Shown piece by piece: positions 56,101 through 64,000 of a stretch of 64,000 nucleotides of DNA (its first letter is position 1; each line of letters begins with the position of its first letter). Origin of the DNA: Epithemia pelagica (Eukaryota > Bacillariophyta > Bacillariophyceae > Surirellales > Surirellaceae); contig OX337241.1 of assembly GCA_946965045.2 (NCBI GenBank), forward strand, positions 310,001-374,000. The letters are read 5' to 3'. The position numbers and the translations under genes were made by a program. The notes under the pieces are model-generated. The model was not told the origin of the DNA, made no database searches, and worked only from the letters and a program-made list of their open reading frames with translations.

Positions 56101-59100
56101 GAAGGCCAATCTCTCGTTCGGCCTTGTGGTTTTGCTTGTCAGTGCCTTTTTCGGAATAATGAAACTGGATTCGATGAAAACGACCAAGTTTCGCAAACAT
56201 GGTGGCTGCACCTGTCTGCTCAGTAGCAAGATCGGCAGTCAACTGCTCGGGCACGCCCACATTGTCAATAAATTCTGCCAGAGCTTGACCGGCATGGCTT
56301 TTCGAGGCCATCGGGTATACTGCTGTAAACTGCCCGTCTGTAAAGACCTGGGCGCACTTCTTTCCTGCTAATGAAAGCGTTTTACTAAACAACGTGTCTG
56401 TGTAGATGCGTGTGTTGAGCCGATTACGATGCAACGCAAGGTTATCCACGCGGTAACGCCGCGTAATAGGTGCAATCGCGGTACGGACTCCCTGTTGGGT
56501 GGTCACTCGGAGGGTGTTACACGCCGTTCCGAGTCCAATATTCCATTTGCGACTGAGTGACTCCGGTGAAACTCCAGAGTGTCGCGAACTCGCGACCTGA
56601 TGCAGGGAAGTAAGGGCGTGACCAAGACCATTTGGATCCAACGCGATTGAAACTTTCCCGATTACGCTACTGGCAATCGCATGTGCCTCCTCATACGGAC
56701 TCGCGCCGAGTAGCGACGATAAATCAACTTTCTTCGGGTCCCAGCTTTCCTGCCTCGTGATGACCACGTGCGGCAAATTTTCGATTTCATGGTGACTCGG
56801 GGCACGGGACTCAAAGTACACCGTCGTCCCCTCCATCTTGAATGGCACGTGGATCCCATCGGCCCAAATGCCGAATCCATCTGCTCCCTGGCGCGTTGGG
56901 TCGTCCCTGACCACATGCCCCGCATGGCGAATCTGGTTCTGGTTTAATAAAGTTACAGACAAATTCTTCCCGAACCACAACATTTGGTGGCCGATTATGA
57001 TCGTTTCTATACCACTTTTCTCGTCCCGAATCAAGGTGGCACATGTTGCCACTGGGACATGGCTCTTTCCAACTTGATTGCCTGCGAAATCGTTCACAGC
57101 GCACTCCATCCCAGTCGTCTCGACCAGGGTCCAATTCTCACCGGCGCAACAAGTGTCCGCCATCGTGTCCATCTCGTTTCGTCCGAGCACTGGCACACTC
57201 GAATTCTTGGTATCCAACAACCAACCCTTTTCGACTTGTCCTACGAGTCGTCGTGGCCCACAAGTCACCATAGAGACATCCCTTCCGTCGCCAGCCGTCG
57301 GATATGCCCCTGCCCCGAACCTGCGGCCATTGGTACCACCACGATCCCCCGTCTGATCGTCGGTCTGTGTATCCGGTGCTCGCTGCCCTTCAGCACGATT
57401 CTCGTCGGTCTGGACGTTTCCAACGTCACGTCCCCCTCTGTTGCCGCCACCCTGGGCGTTTCCCCGACCATTTCCTTGGCCGTTTCCCCTGTTTCTACTG
57501 CGGCTGCCTCCACGGCCATTGCCACCATTTCCTTGGTTCCTCAGCCGTGCCCTTTCCTGGAACACGTACTGCTGCCCGGTCGTCCCAAGGGTAGCCATTT
57601 CTTGGTCGGTAAAGCGACGGTTGACGTCTGTGACGTCGACTCCATATAGGGTGTAAACGCCATTTGCGTGGCTCAGCCCTTGGATTTGCTGAGGGCGGGA
57701 GTTGGTCTCGGAAACGAAACGATGTCGGTTTCCACCACGAGTCCCCCCAACTACGGCCTGAGGGAACAGCTCTGATACTTCTGTAGAGATGTAAGAGATG
57801 GCGCCATGCAAGTCAGAGCGGAAATTGCTCCTGACGTGACCCTTGATAACGGCAAACTCAGCCGTGTTGATCTTGATATTCTCGAGCAACGCTCGCACTT
57901 GGTTCGAGGGGGTGCGACGATTTGGGGTGTTCTCCAGCGTTCGAAAGGCTCGGAGGATCTTAGCAGCATAAGCGTCAAAACTAAAGACGCGCTCATTATT
58001 ATAGAAGAGGTTGTCCAACACTCCTTCCGCTTTAATGATTCTCTTCTCCTTTTGCCCGCCACCATCATAGTGGACAACAAGGGCCATCCAAGCGCCTCTT
58101 CCATCCTGTTGGGACTGGAAGGGCTGGATCCAGGTCGCGGGTTGATCCTTAACCCGATCGCTTAGCAAGCGAAAGACTTGACGGTTGTCTTCACGGAAGA
58201 AAGGTCCAGTTAGAGGATAACTATATATTTCACGTTCGCTAGGGGTAGCAAACACGTGACCAGGCTCTAGCTCGGGCCTAATAACATAGTCCAACGGAGC
58301 TTTCTGCTTTCCCGACACATGGGATAGATATGTGGGGAATTCTTGGGACCATTCCTCCCACGCATCCTCCTTGAGGATGTCCGGTTTTATATCAGGTGAC
58401 GTGTCGGTCGTGTCCTCAATTTCCATGCCGTTGAGTGCATCGGAAAGAGTTTCTGCGTCAAACTCGCCCGCATAGATAATACGTCCTTGTCGTCGGGCTT
58501 TCCTGGCCCAGAAACAGAGGCCTTGAATGTTCTTCACGACTCCCGTCGGAATGCTAATAGGCGGGTTTCGCTCTTCCAGGCGAGATGCCAGCTGAGATAC
58601 GTCATCGGCGGACATTCTCCCGAAAGCTTGAAGGGAATTAAGCCGTTCTGTGACTTCAAGCGCTTGAATTTCGGTCGGGTCGGCCCCGCACACCGTCAAG
58701 GCGAGTCCAACAGCAGATAAGGGTAAGGGTGGTCCAGCGCCATGTCCGGCGCCTCCTCCAGCACCTCCTCCTCCTCCTCCTGGCGCTCCTCCACCGCCAC
58801 CGCCGGCTCCACCGCCGGCTCCTCCGCCGGCTCCACCGCCGGCTCCACCACCGGCTCCTCCGCCAGCTCCACCGCCGGCGCCACCACCGGCACCACCTCC
58901 GATACCTCCCGTGCCTCCTCCGGCACCTGCACCTCCGCCGGTGCTTCCTCCGGTGCCGCCTGCACCGTGTCCTCCGCCGCTCCCGGCGTTGCCAGTTGCA
59001 CCTCCTGCGGTGCGCCTGCTAGTCCCTCCGCGGGTACTCGCTCCAGCACCAGCGCCTCCTGCGCTCATTCCTCCGCCTCCAGCGGCGTTCCCGCGATCCG

Positions 59101-59275
59101 TGACATCAGGATCGCCCGTGTTGTTCTCACGGGCTGCCGTTCCGTTGGTTGAAGCACCAACCGGATTGGCGTTCTTCGGGGTTCCTTTGGCACTTCCTTC
59201 AGTCCCGCCGTCATTGGGATATCCCTTCCAGGTACTGGAAGTACCGTTCTTCGTCGTAGATGGCGTCGTCGTCAT
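53162..59275 (-). CDS. Copia gag-pol polyprotein
   Basis: An unbroken 2037-residue frame. The N-terminus is Thr/Asn-rich, then a long Gly/Ala run (repeated GGGA), which is unusual for gag. A gag-like region follows (about 215-600), then Gly/Asn/Arg-rich text. Protease: MADTCCAGENWT (about 705). Integrase: Asp residues in YTDTLFSK (about 958) and TADLATEQTG (about 1018), then Glu in the KAEREIGLLKQRWRRR stretch. Reverse transcriptase: MACDIGNAYLNAP, ALYGLKSSGASWR and YVDDILLV (about 1652). RNase H: CFVDADHAGNVVTRRSHSG (about 1860) and LADLFTKILPR. The order protease-integrase-RT-RNase H is that of Copia. All key motifs are present, so the product could be active. The Asp-Thr-Cys-Cys protease motif resembles that of diatom elements. 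Confidence 0.92.
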   Translation of the reverse strand: MTTTPSTTKNGTSSTWKGYPNDGGTEGSAKGTPKNANPVGASTNGTAARENNTGDPDVTDRGNAAGGGGMSAGGAGAGASTRGGTSRRTAGGATGNAGSGGGHGAGGTGGSTGGGAGAGGGTGGIGGGAGGGAGGGAGGGAGGGAGGGAGGGAGGGAGGGGGGAPGGGGGGAGGGAGHGAGPPLPLSAVGLALTVCGADPTEIQALEVTERLNSLQAFGRMSADDVSQLASRLEERNPPISIPTGVVKNIQGLCFWARKARRQGRIIYAGEFDAETLSDALNGMEIEDTTDTSPDIKPDILKEDAWEEWSQEFPTYLSHVSGKQKAPLDYVIRPELEPGHVFATPSEREIYSYPLTGPFFREDNRQVFRLLSDRVKDQPATWIQPFQSQQDGRGAWMALVVHYDGGGQKEKRIIKAEGVLDNLFYNNERVFSFDAYAAKILRAFRTLENTPNRRTPSNQVRALLENIKINTAEFAVIKGHVRSNFRSDLHGAISYISTEVSELFPQAVVGGTRGGNRHRFVSETNSRPQQIQGLSHANGVYTLYGVDVTDVNRRFTDQEMATLGTTGQQYVFQERARLRNQGNGGNGRGGSRSRNRGNGQGNGRGNAQGGGNRGGRDVGNVQTDENRAEGQRAPDTQTDDQTGDRGGTNGRRFGAGAYPTAGDGRDVSMVTCGPRRLVGQVEKGWLLDTKNSSVPVLGRNEMDTMADTCCAGENWTLVETTGMECAVNDFAGNQVGKSHVPVATCATLIRDEKSGIETIIIGHQMLWFGKNLSVTLLNQNQIRHAGHVVRDDPTRQGADGFGIWADGIHVPFKMEGTTVYFESRAPSHHEIENLPHVVITRQESWDPKKVDLSSLLGASPYEEAHAIASSVIGKVSIALDPNGLGHALTSLHQVASSRHSGVSPESLSRKWNIGLGTACNTLRVTTQQGVRTAIAPITRRYRVDNLALHRNRLNTRIYTDTLFSKTLSLAGKKCAQVFTDGQFTAVYPMASKSHAGQALAEFIDNVGVPEQLTADLATEQTGAATMFAKLGRFHRIQFHYSEKGTDKQNHKAEREIGLLKQRWRRRMNERRVPNRLWDYGLVYEAGLLSRVARGQDGRTGIERLTGETPDISEWIDFQFFDLVWYHTNQKTDTADEQYHLGYWLGIAHRIGSDLCYWVLTKSGKVIARTTVQHVTKEDQEKEDVCEKTRNFRLIVAERLDDTNFKDDGDGRPGYLEDVEDDEEEWRRRRLVPSDEDYGQMIEEQTPDADDMGSQYDEYVGAQIRMDIGGENMVGTVTKRQKGLDGKPIGKKHKNPLFDSRTYEVKFPGGLIHEYTANIVAANLYAKVDDGGNDFLLVKEIVGHRKNGDAVPKEDGFHVGLNGNRHPKRTTKGWEIAVKLVDGSQVWMPLKDVKDGYPIDLAEYAVAQQIETEPAFHWWVSQTRNHMQRMINKVKKKYWKTTSKFGIRLSHSVEEALGIDEQTGTDYWRKAIDKELKAVKIAWEAREDLDIDRVRAGRQLIGYTEITCHMVFDIKLDLTRKARLVAGGHLTDAPTSLTYSSVVSRDSIRMAFLIAALNGLEVMACDIGNAYLNAPCREKVWFLGGPEVGNEDRGKVCVMTRALYGLKSSGASWRITLMNTLYEMGFADTRADPCVLRRRARRANGEEYYELILVYVDDILLVSADPKPVLDEIDGYYKIKSGSIGEPSVYLGAQIYKHSLPDGRWAWGMTSEKYLGNAVKIVEDMLEKDGDGQHLKTTARVPIVASYKPELDTTPELGPELTNRYQQLIGILRWAVELGRLDIYLEVSLMSQYLANPRAGHLEAVCHIFAFVKKHLKLKIVFDAKDVTLDDSCFAQVPIAEWKEFYGDVVEELPPNMPEPLGSPIKITCFVDADHAGNVVTRRSHSGILIFLQNAPILWYSKRQNTVETSSFGSKFVALRIAKEMIVELRYKLRMFGVPVVAPADVLCDNRGVVKNTSLPSSILSKRHNAINCHSVREAAAASILRVGKEDTETNLADLFTKILPRERRNVLISQFTYSSAFGMSGPPTIASTNAADL

Positions 59276-59308
59276 AGCTCTTAACTTGGGTCCGTGGGTC
59301 TGATAAAC

Positions 59309-59818
59309 TCACTTATTCGTGTCGTAACGAAAGCAAGTTCCAATTCAAACAAAAGACTAAGCTTAGAAACTACGTAGCTTGGATCCGCCTTCCAAGTACA
59401 GAGGTAATTAGAGGTGGGACCCGCACCGCGGTGCTGCGGATCGGATCCGCGGATCCGCGGTGCGGATCCCTGGAACCGCAACGAAAGAGACTGGCGGGTC
59501 CGATCCGCGCTACCCGCACCTACGCATAGTAAACGCGGTGGGCACTGATTTGGTCCTTTATAGGTCTGCCTGTCCGTACGTCAAATATGTGCAGAGTACA
59601 TAAAATCCCATAGTAGTGCGGAACTGCGGAACACGCGGGTATTTGGACCCGCAATGGTTAGGATGCGCGGCTCACCTACCCGCATCGATGTGAGCTCGCG
59701 GGTCCAACCTCTAGAGGTAATGGGTAAATGACTATGACCGTTGGATTCGCATTCTTCCTCCCCAATGTCCCCAAGGACCGGGACTGATCTTTCCAGTCCC
59801 GACCACCCGAATTAAACA
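59309..59818 (-). repeat. 5' LTR of the Copia element, carrying a nested insertion
   Basis: 510 bp in total; removing 305 bp plus one 8-bp target duplication leaves exactly 197 bp, equal to the other LTR. The insertion splits this LTR about 100 bp from its inner (left) end, so the element's own promoter may be affected. Confidence 0.88.
59409..59713. mobile_element. hAT-like MITE inside the Copia LTR
   Basis: 305 bp, with no coding capacity. Ends are inverted: TAGAGGTGGGACCCGC at the left and GCGGGTCCAACCTCTA at the right (one mismatch in 16). Perfect 8-bp flanking repeats GAGGTAAT lie at 59401-59408 and 59714-59721. An 8-bp target duplication and a TAGAGGTG-type end fit the hAT superfamily. 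The interior is GC-rich with further palindromes (GGATCCGCGGATCCGCGG). Confidence 0.85.
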
Positions 59819-60050
59819 ACAACCGGATATGTTTGTTGGGGCGAAGAGCGGATTGCGTCCCATGCGAACCTCGCCAGCCCCCCACCAAAGAAGCTGCATC
59901 TGTCACAAAAAAAGGGACCCTTAGCCTTCCGCGGGGGTGAGATTTTTGATCGTTAATCTTCAGAACGGTATCCTTGATCATCCCCGCTGAGGGGTGAATA
60001 ATGACACCAAAGAACGGAAAAAAGGCGAAGGGTCGAGAGTCGTTGATCAC
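59819..60050 (-). pseudogene. 5' part of unknown gene copy 2
   Basis: It starts MINDSRPFAFFPFFGVIIHP at 60050 and stays open through VPFFVTDAASLVGGW to PNKHIRL at the LTR edge. Removing the retrotransposon and one AACAA copy brings this frame into phase with the remainder at 52893 (RL then FCDNPDW). Copy 1 at 40284 has no similar N-terminus upstream, so either its first exon lies further away or copy 2 carries an unrelated fusion. Family unknown. Confidence 0.6.
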
Positions 60051-60278
60051 TAGGTAGTTTCTTTTATCAAAGGAGGGTTGGTTGTGTGTGCTTGCTCTTT
60101 GCTGTTGATCGTTGATCCTTTCTTTGGTATTTCAAAAACCTGCCGTTTGGTGTGAGTCGTTGGAGAGAGAGAGAGAGAGAGAATATCCAAACAAAAGACG
60201 GTGCCATTGTGCGGTGTTTGGGATCTCACGACTTGGTCTGTAATATATTTATAGATTGAATCCTTTTTTGGTTCGACC
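60051..60278. other. Leader of the sorting-nexin-like gene
   Basis: It contains a GA run (about 60160-60181). No gene is seen. It also separates the divergent broken gene copy 2 from the next gene, so it may hold both promoters. Confidence 0.45.
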
Positions 60279-63200
60279 ATGGTGGACAATGACCAAGACC
60301 ACTCATCAATGAATCGTCCCAACAATGACCTCCCCTCCGACAGTCCTTCTCCTACTAGTAGTAGTGCACAGGAGAATGACGACAAGGTTCCTACTCCTTC
60401 TTCCTCCTGGACAAGCCCACCAGTCGATACCAAGAAGGATTCCATTGGAGTGTCGGCAGGAAAAACGGAAGAAAATGAATCCAAACCATTGCCATTGAAA
60501 GATATGGAACAACCCGAAACAGAAACAAACGAACTTCCTTTCGATGATGATGATGATCATGATGATGACCAGGAAATGGATCCAGTAGTAGAATCGAATC
60601 CAGAATCCATTGACGATAACCACCGCAACGCCATAGAAAAGAATCACCCAAAGGAGGAAGAGGACGATTTGCTTTCGAAACTAGCCTCCATGGTCTGGAC
60701 TCGCCTTTTGGAATTGCAGGGGTCTTGGTCGGAGGATCCTCGCGTCATGGCGTGTTTGGTGGCCGTGCTGAGTTGGAGTGTAGGGACCTCCTGGGGCCGT
60801 GCCGTATGGCACCAAGTCGGTTTGTTTCTGTTGCGATGTCTGGCCTGGGCCTTGGGAAGTGCCTTGGGATTGGGATGGTCGGCTCATGTGTACGAACAAC
60901 TCGATGTCTGGTATACCCAACAACAAGAACAAGAATTGCAACGACAACAACACGAACAACAACTCGAACAACAACACCAGCATTCCTTGTCGCATCATGC
61001 TGGCACTACCATTTTGATTAGTGGAGATACACCACCGACGCAGGGTCGACCTCGGTTGGATTCCTCCTCCTCCTTTGGTCCTTCGTCGTCTTCGTTTTCT
61101 CATTCGGTCAACGATCCTCATCATTCTCATGGCAGTACTACTACCAATATTCCTCGACCGCTCGTCAGCCATTCCACTGGACCCTCCGCAACCACCACCA
61201 GCATGTCCTTGTCGTCGGCCTTGCCACCCCTCCAAGAAGAACAAACCTATACCAGTCTCATGCAAGCAGCAGGATATTCCGTGTGGATGCACAATCACAA
61301 TCAACAGCCGCAGCAAGGAGAGTCATCCACCGCCACCACCAGCACGGCATGGTTGCGTGGACAAGTGTGGCGATCGTCGGCGTCTCAATCATCCTCATCC
61401 TCATCGCAGGGCGGCGAGGATCGATATCGATTGGAACATGGCACGCGAGCCTTGGAAACCATGACACAGGTCTGGGGGCCCTCCTCACCGCATCCACGCA
61501 TTCAACAAGCCTTGGCGCAATGGATGGAATACTTGTTGCGGGATTTTGTCGTTTCCTGGTACTCCCTTGTCGATGCAGGCGTGGCAGCGTCCCAGGCGAC
61601 TGCTGCGGCTGCTCCTCCAGAAGACAACACGGGAGGAGAAGACACGGACAACGACAAGAGCTCCTCCCCGGCGACCAATGACCCAAACGCTGCTCCACTC
61701 GAACCAACCACAACGAATGACACTGGAGACGACGACAATGATGACGTCAAGACAGCTCTGGACCCAACCCAACGCAAGCAGGACGATACGAACCGGGAGG
61801 TTCCGTCACCCACCACCACCCAACAGCACACCACTGCTTCCGTTCCTCCCATGCCACCGACGACGCGGTCCATGATTTATTCGACGGCTCGTCATCGTTC
61901 CATTCCCTTTTTGGATCAATTGTATAGCAGCATGGGAATCTTGTTTGGCAATTTGGCCCTACGGGTGGAATCGGTCAATGTACTCGAATTGGTATTGCTC
62001 AAATGGACCCGCATTATCGCTCATACCTTTCGGGTCTATCGACAATTGCGACGTCGCGTCTTGCAACAAACACCGGCCTCGCATCATCATAATTCGCAAT
62101 CGGCGTCCACACGACGGTCCACAGCATCAGCACGGTCTACCACAACCACCACCAATCCAACCTCTCCGTCCACCACGTCTCCATCCACCAACAATAACAG
62201 TGGGGAACGTTCACCACAACCAGCTTTGGCCAGCAGCACTGCTTCTTCTTCGGCTCGTCGCAGTACTACTAGTACTACGAGTGGTGGTGGTCCGAGTCAC
62301 CACCACAAAAAACCTCGTCGACTCAAACGTCCCATTACCGAAATGACCATGACACGCGAATTTCTCTTGGCGGGGAAATTACATCGAGCCATTACCTTTG
62401 GCCTCGATGTACCATCCTTATTGTTTGCCGATGCTTCGGGACGTGAATGTGGCATTTTGGATCCGAATAGTAGTAATAGCCAACAAGATTCCACGGCAGC
62501 GGCCCGCCCACCAACTACCAGCACCATGACACCGGATCAAGTCTTGGAACACCGATTGTTTCAAACACCACTCTTGCGAGAATGTGAATTGGATTACAAT
62601 CGGGTCTTGGCCCATCGCATGATTCGGGCCTTGGCCAGTCGGACCGATTCGGCATCGCCCGTCCTCAGTGCCCTCTTGACCGAACTCTTTGCCTCGACCG
62701 TACTCACTTCCACCATGAGTTTGTTTGGACCCGATACCCTCAATGGATGGATTTTGCAAGCATTGGCGACCGATAGTACTACTGCGAGTAACAGTACTAA
62801 TTCGACCAAGGACAATGCCAAATCCGACGCAACCACCACCACCGACAAGACAAGCAAACCCACCACTGCCAAAGGGACTGCAACAGCAGGACCTCGAAAA
62901 TCCCAATCCACGTCGGCCTTGACGACGGCAAGTCCACGAAAACATTCCTTGACTACTCACAACAAAGGAATGGGACACTCCCTGTCTGCCGTCCAAGAAG
63001 AAACAGTCTTGGACGAAACTACCGACGACGACAAGATTCATGACAATGCACGATACACGTCGCATGCATCCTCTCTGGCCCTGTCCTCGTCGTCGTCCTT
63101 TCCCGATTCCATGGATACCACTGTGGAAGATCATGGAAATGACGATGATGTGACGGATCCCATTTTGATTGCCTTGCGTCAATCCTTGTTGGAAATGCGG

Positions 63201-64000
63201 AATTATATGGATTTTGATCAATTGCGGGCTCGGTCTCTTTCACCCCGATCCTCCTCTTCCTTATTGCATACGACGACTGAAGGAATTGTGGATACGGTCG
63301 AATGGGACGATCCCGATTGTCGTGCGGCCGTACTGAAATTGGTCTTGGTGTTGGAAGCCACCCTGTGTCATGGACGAGCCAACAACAAGAACAAGAACAA
63401 AAAGGCAGCTGTGACACGACCCGTTCGCACGCATTCGGAAGACATGGCGTACAACAACAATGGTGACGAGGATGATCCTCTGGATCCTCAGAATAACAAT
63501 ATCAGCAGCAACAGCAATCACAGTACAGAGTTTGCCAAGGAAAGAGACGAATCAGGACGAGAAGAGGAGGATGAGGATGACGACCATGACGACACTCACA
63601 GAAGTGAAGAGCAGGACATGAACAGGACCAGATCGTTAACCACCGACAGTCAGATAGACGATTCCTTGGCTGATGACCCTGCAATGTTGGCGACAGAATA
63701 CAGAGAGGAGGTGGAAGCCTCTGTAACATTGCCGCAACTATTAATGGAGATGACGGGAGATATTGATGCCTTTGAAGAACGTGTTGCCTCGGAAAATTCG
63801 GTCCTTATGGCACAGGAATCGGTGGCCGAAGGATACTACTCGACCAAGCAGGGCAATGAGGAGGATGGCGATGACGACCATGAGCTTCACCATCATGTGT
63901 TGCCACCCACGGAACAATCCACGCTCCGTACCTTGATTGCCGCATGGCTTCATACGGGGCAAATCCATCGTATCATGACGCTGATTGTACAGGCCCATGC
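60279..64000 (+). CDS. Sorting-nexin-like membrane protein with PXA domain, 3' end beyond the window
   Basis: The frame from ATG 60279 (MVDNDQDHSSMNRPNNDLP) runs open to the last base, at least 1240 residues. Layout: acidic Ser/Asp-rich N-terminus; a hydrophobic hairpin (about 153-205: MACLVAVLSWSVGTSWGRAV and GLFLLRCLAWALGSALGLGW); Gln-rich coiled region. A PXA domain (about 405-835) starts QALAQWMEYLLRDFVVSWYS and ends STMSLFGPDTLNGWILQALA, interrupted by a Thr/Ser/Pro insert. A Ser/Asp-rich linker follows, then STLRTLIAAWLHTGQIHRIM, which suits the start of an RGS-like domain. The order helix pair-PXA-RGS is that of SNX13/14/25-type sorting nexins, which bridge ER and endosome or lipid-droplet membranes. 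PX and nexin-C domains would be expected past the window. Confidence 0.8.
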   Translation, partial: MVDNDQDHSSMNRPNNDLPSDSPSPTSSSAQENDDKVPTPSSSWTSPPVDTKKDSIGVSAGKTEENESKPLPLKDMEQPETETNELPFDDDDDHDDDQEMDPVVESNPESIDDNHRNAIEKNHPKEEEDDLLSKLASMVWTRLLELQGSWSEDPRVMACLVAVLSWSVGTSWGRAVWHQVGLFLLRCLAWALGSALGLGWSAHVYEQLDVWYTQQQEQELQRQQHEQQLEQQHQHSLSHHAGTTILISGDTPPTQGRPRLDSSSSFGPSSSSFSHSVNDPHHSHGSTTTNIPRPLVSHSTGPSATTTSMSLSSALPPLQEEQTYTSLMQAAGYSVWMHNHNQQPQQGESSTATTSTAWLRGQVWRSSASQSSSSSSQGGEDRYRLEHGTRALETMTQVWGPSSPHPRIQQALAQWMEYLLRDFVVSWYSLVDAGVAASQATAAAAPPEDNTGGEDTDNDKSSSPATNDPNAAPLEPTTTNDTGDDDNDDVKTALDPTQRKQDDTNREVPSPTTTQQHTTASVPPMPPTTRSMIYSTARHRSIPFLDQLYSSMGILFGNLALRVESVNVLELVLLKWTRIIAHTFRVYRQLRRRVLQQTPASHHHNSQSASTRRSTASARSTTTTTNPTSPSTTSPSTNNNSGERSPQPALASSTASSSARRSTTSTTSGGGPSHHHKKPRRLKRPITEMTMTREFLLAGKLHRAITFGLDVPSLLFADASGRECGILDPNSSNSQQDSTAAARPPTTSTMTPDQVLEHRLFQTPLLRECELDYNRVLAHRMIRALASRTDSASPVLSALLTELFASTVLTSTMSLFGPDTLNGWILQALATDSTTASNSTNSTKDNAKSDATTTTDKTSKPTTAKGTATAGPRKSQSTSALTTASPRKHSLTTHNKGMGHSLSAVQEETVLDETTDDDKIHDNARYTSHASSLALSSSSSFPDSMDTTVEDHGNDDDVTDPILIALRQSLLEMRNYMDFDQLRARSLSPRSSSSLLHTTTEGIVDTVEWDDPDCRAAVLKLVLVLEATLCHGRANNKNKNKKAAVTRPVRTHSEDMAYNNNGDEDDPLDPQNNNISSNSNHSTEFAKERDESGREEEDEDDDHDDTHRSEEQDMNRTRSLTTDSQIDDSLADDPAMLATEYREEVEASVTLPQLLMEMTGDIDAFEERVASENSVLMAQESVAEGYYSTKQGNEEDGDDDHELHHHVLPPTEQSTLRTLIAAWLHTGQIHRIMTLIVQAH

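Larger units (their letters stand above)
52894..59818 (-). mobile_element. Copia-type (CoDi-like) LTR retrotransposon
   Basis: It is bounded by two LTRs of about 197 bp (52894-53090; 59309-59818 with a 313-bp insertion) that differ at one base. In element sense the LTR begins (T)GTTTAATTCGGG and ends AAGTGA. A 5-bp direct repeat AACAA flanks the element, overlapping the LTR end by a base or two. The primer site region after the 5' LTR reads GTTTATCAGACC, loosely like the initiator-Met type. The single gag-pol frame is intact. Near-identical LTRs and an open frame indicate a recent insertion. Confidence 0.9.

Overview
The window looks like nuclear DNA of a diatom, most likely a pennate one. 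Signs are short GT-AG introns, one GC-AG intron, proteins rich in Asn/Gln/Ser/Thr runs, a thylakoid-type protein with a diatom-style bipartite plastid presequence, and a Copia-type retrotransposon whose polyprotein resembles the diatom (CoDi) type. Genes lie on both strands with no operons. The species assignment is inference; no rRNA or organelle marker is present.

Layout. 1-7.3 kb: gene-poor, repeat-rich sequence with one two-exon hypothetical gene (2080-3064, minus), several tandem arrays, a pair of tRNA-like segments, a small gene broken by an early stop (5112-5522) whose 3' part is duplicated, and an acidic-repeat protein (6470-7312, minus). 7.9-13.9 kb: a decayed Helitron-type Rep/PIF1-helicase gene. 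14.0-17.5 kb: a UvrD/FBH1-like helicase with a J-like tail. 18.7-22.2 kb: a membrane protein with a chalcone-isomerase-like domain. 22.7-23.0 kb: an organelle-type ribosomal protein uS19. 23.8-29.1 kb: a divergent, head-to-head pair of GT92-like glycosyltransferases. 29.9-31.5 kb: a two-helix membrane protein gene with two apparent compensating frame changes. 31.9-33.1 kb: a kelch-repeat protein. 33.2-36.3 kb: a structurally complete PIF/Harbinger-like DNA transposon. 36.6-37.1 kb: a broken membrane-protein gene. 37.6-39.5 kb: a protein with a YbjN-like domain. 40.3-40.9 kb: one copy of an unknown duplicated gene. 41.3-45.6 kb: an ankyrin-repeat protein whose 3' end is amplified in a 365-bp tandem repeat. 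47.3-49.9 kb: a PAS-like protein. 50.8-51.9 kb: a predicted thylakoid-lumen glutathione-peroxidase-like protein without catalytic cysteine. 52.3-60.05 kb: the second copy of the unknown gene, split by a 6.9-kb Copia retrotransposon whose 5' LTR carries a 305-bp hAT-like MITE. 60.3 kb to the end: the first part of a sorting-nexin-like membrane protein with a PXA domain.

The host genes do not form an obvious pathway. The most informative biology is the mobile-element history: four classes of element (Helitron, Harbinger, Copia, hAT-like MITE). Order of events can be read at 52.3-60.05 kb (gene duplication, then Copia insertion, then MITE insertion into the LTR). Several reading frames (Helitron, helicase, Harbinger accessory gene) are each one base short at a point, often in an A run, so uncorrected assembly errors must be separated from true decay.
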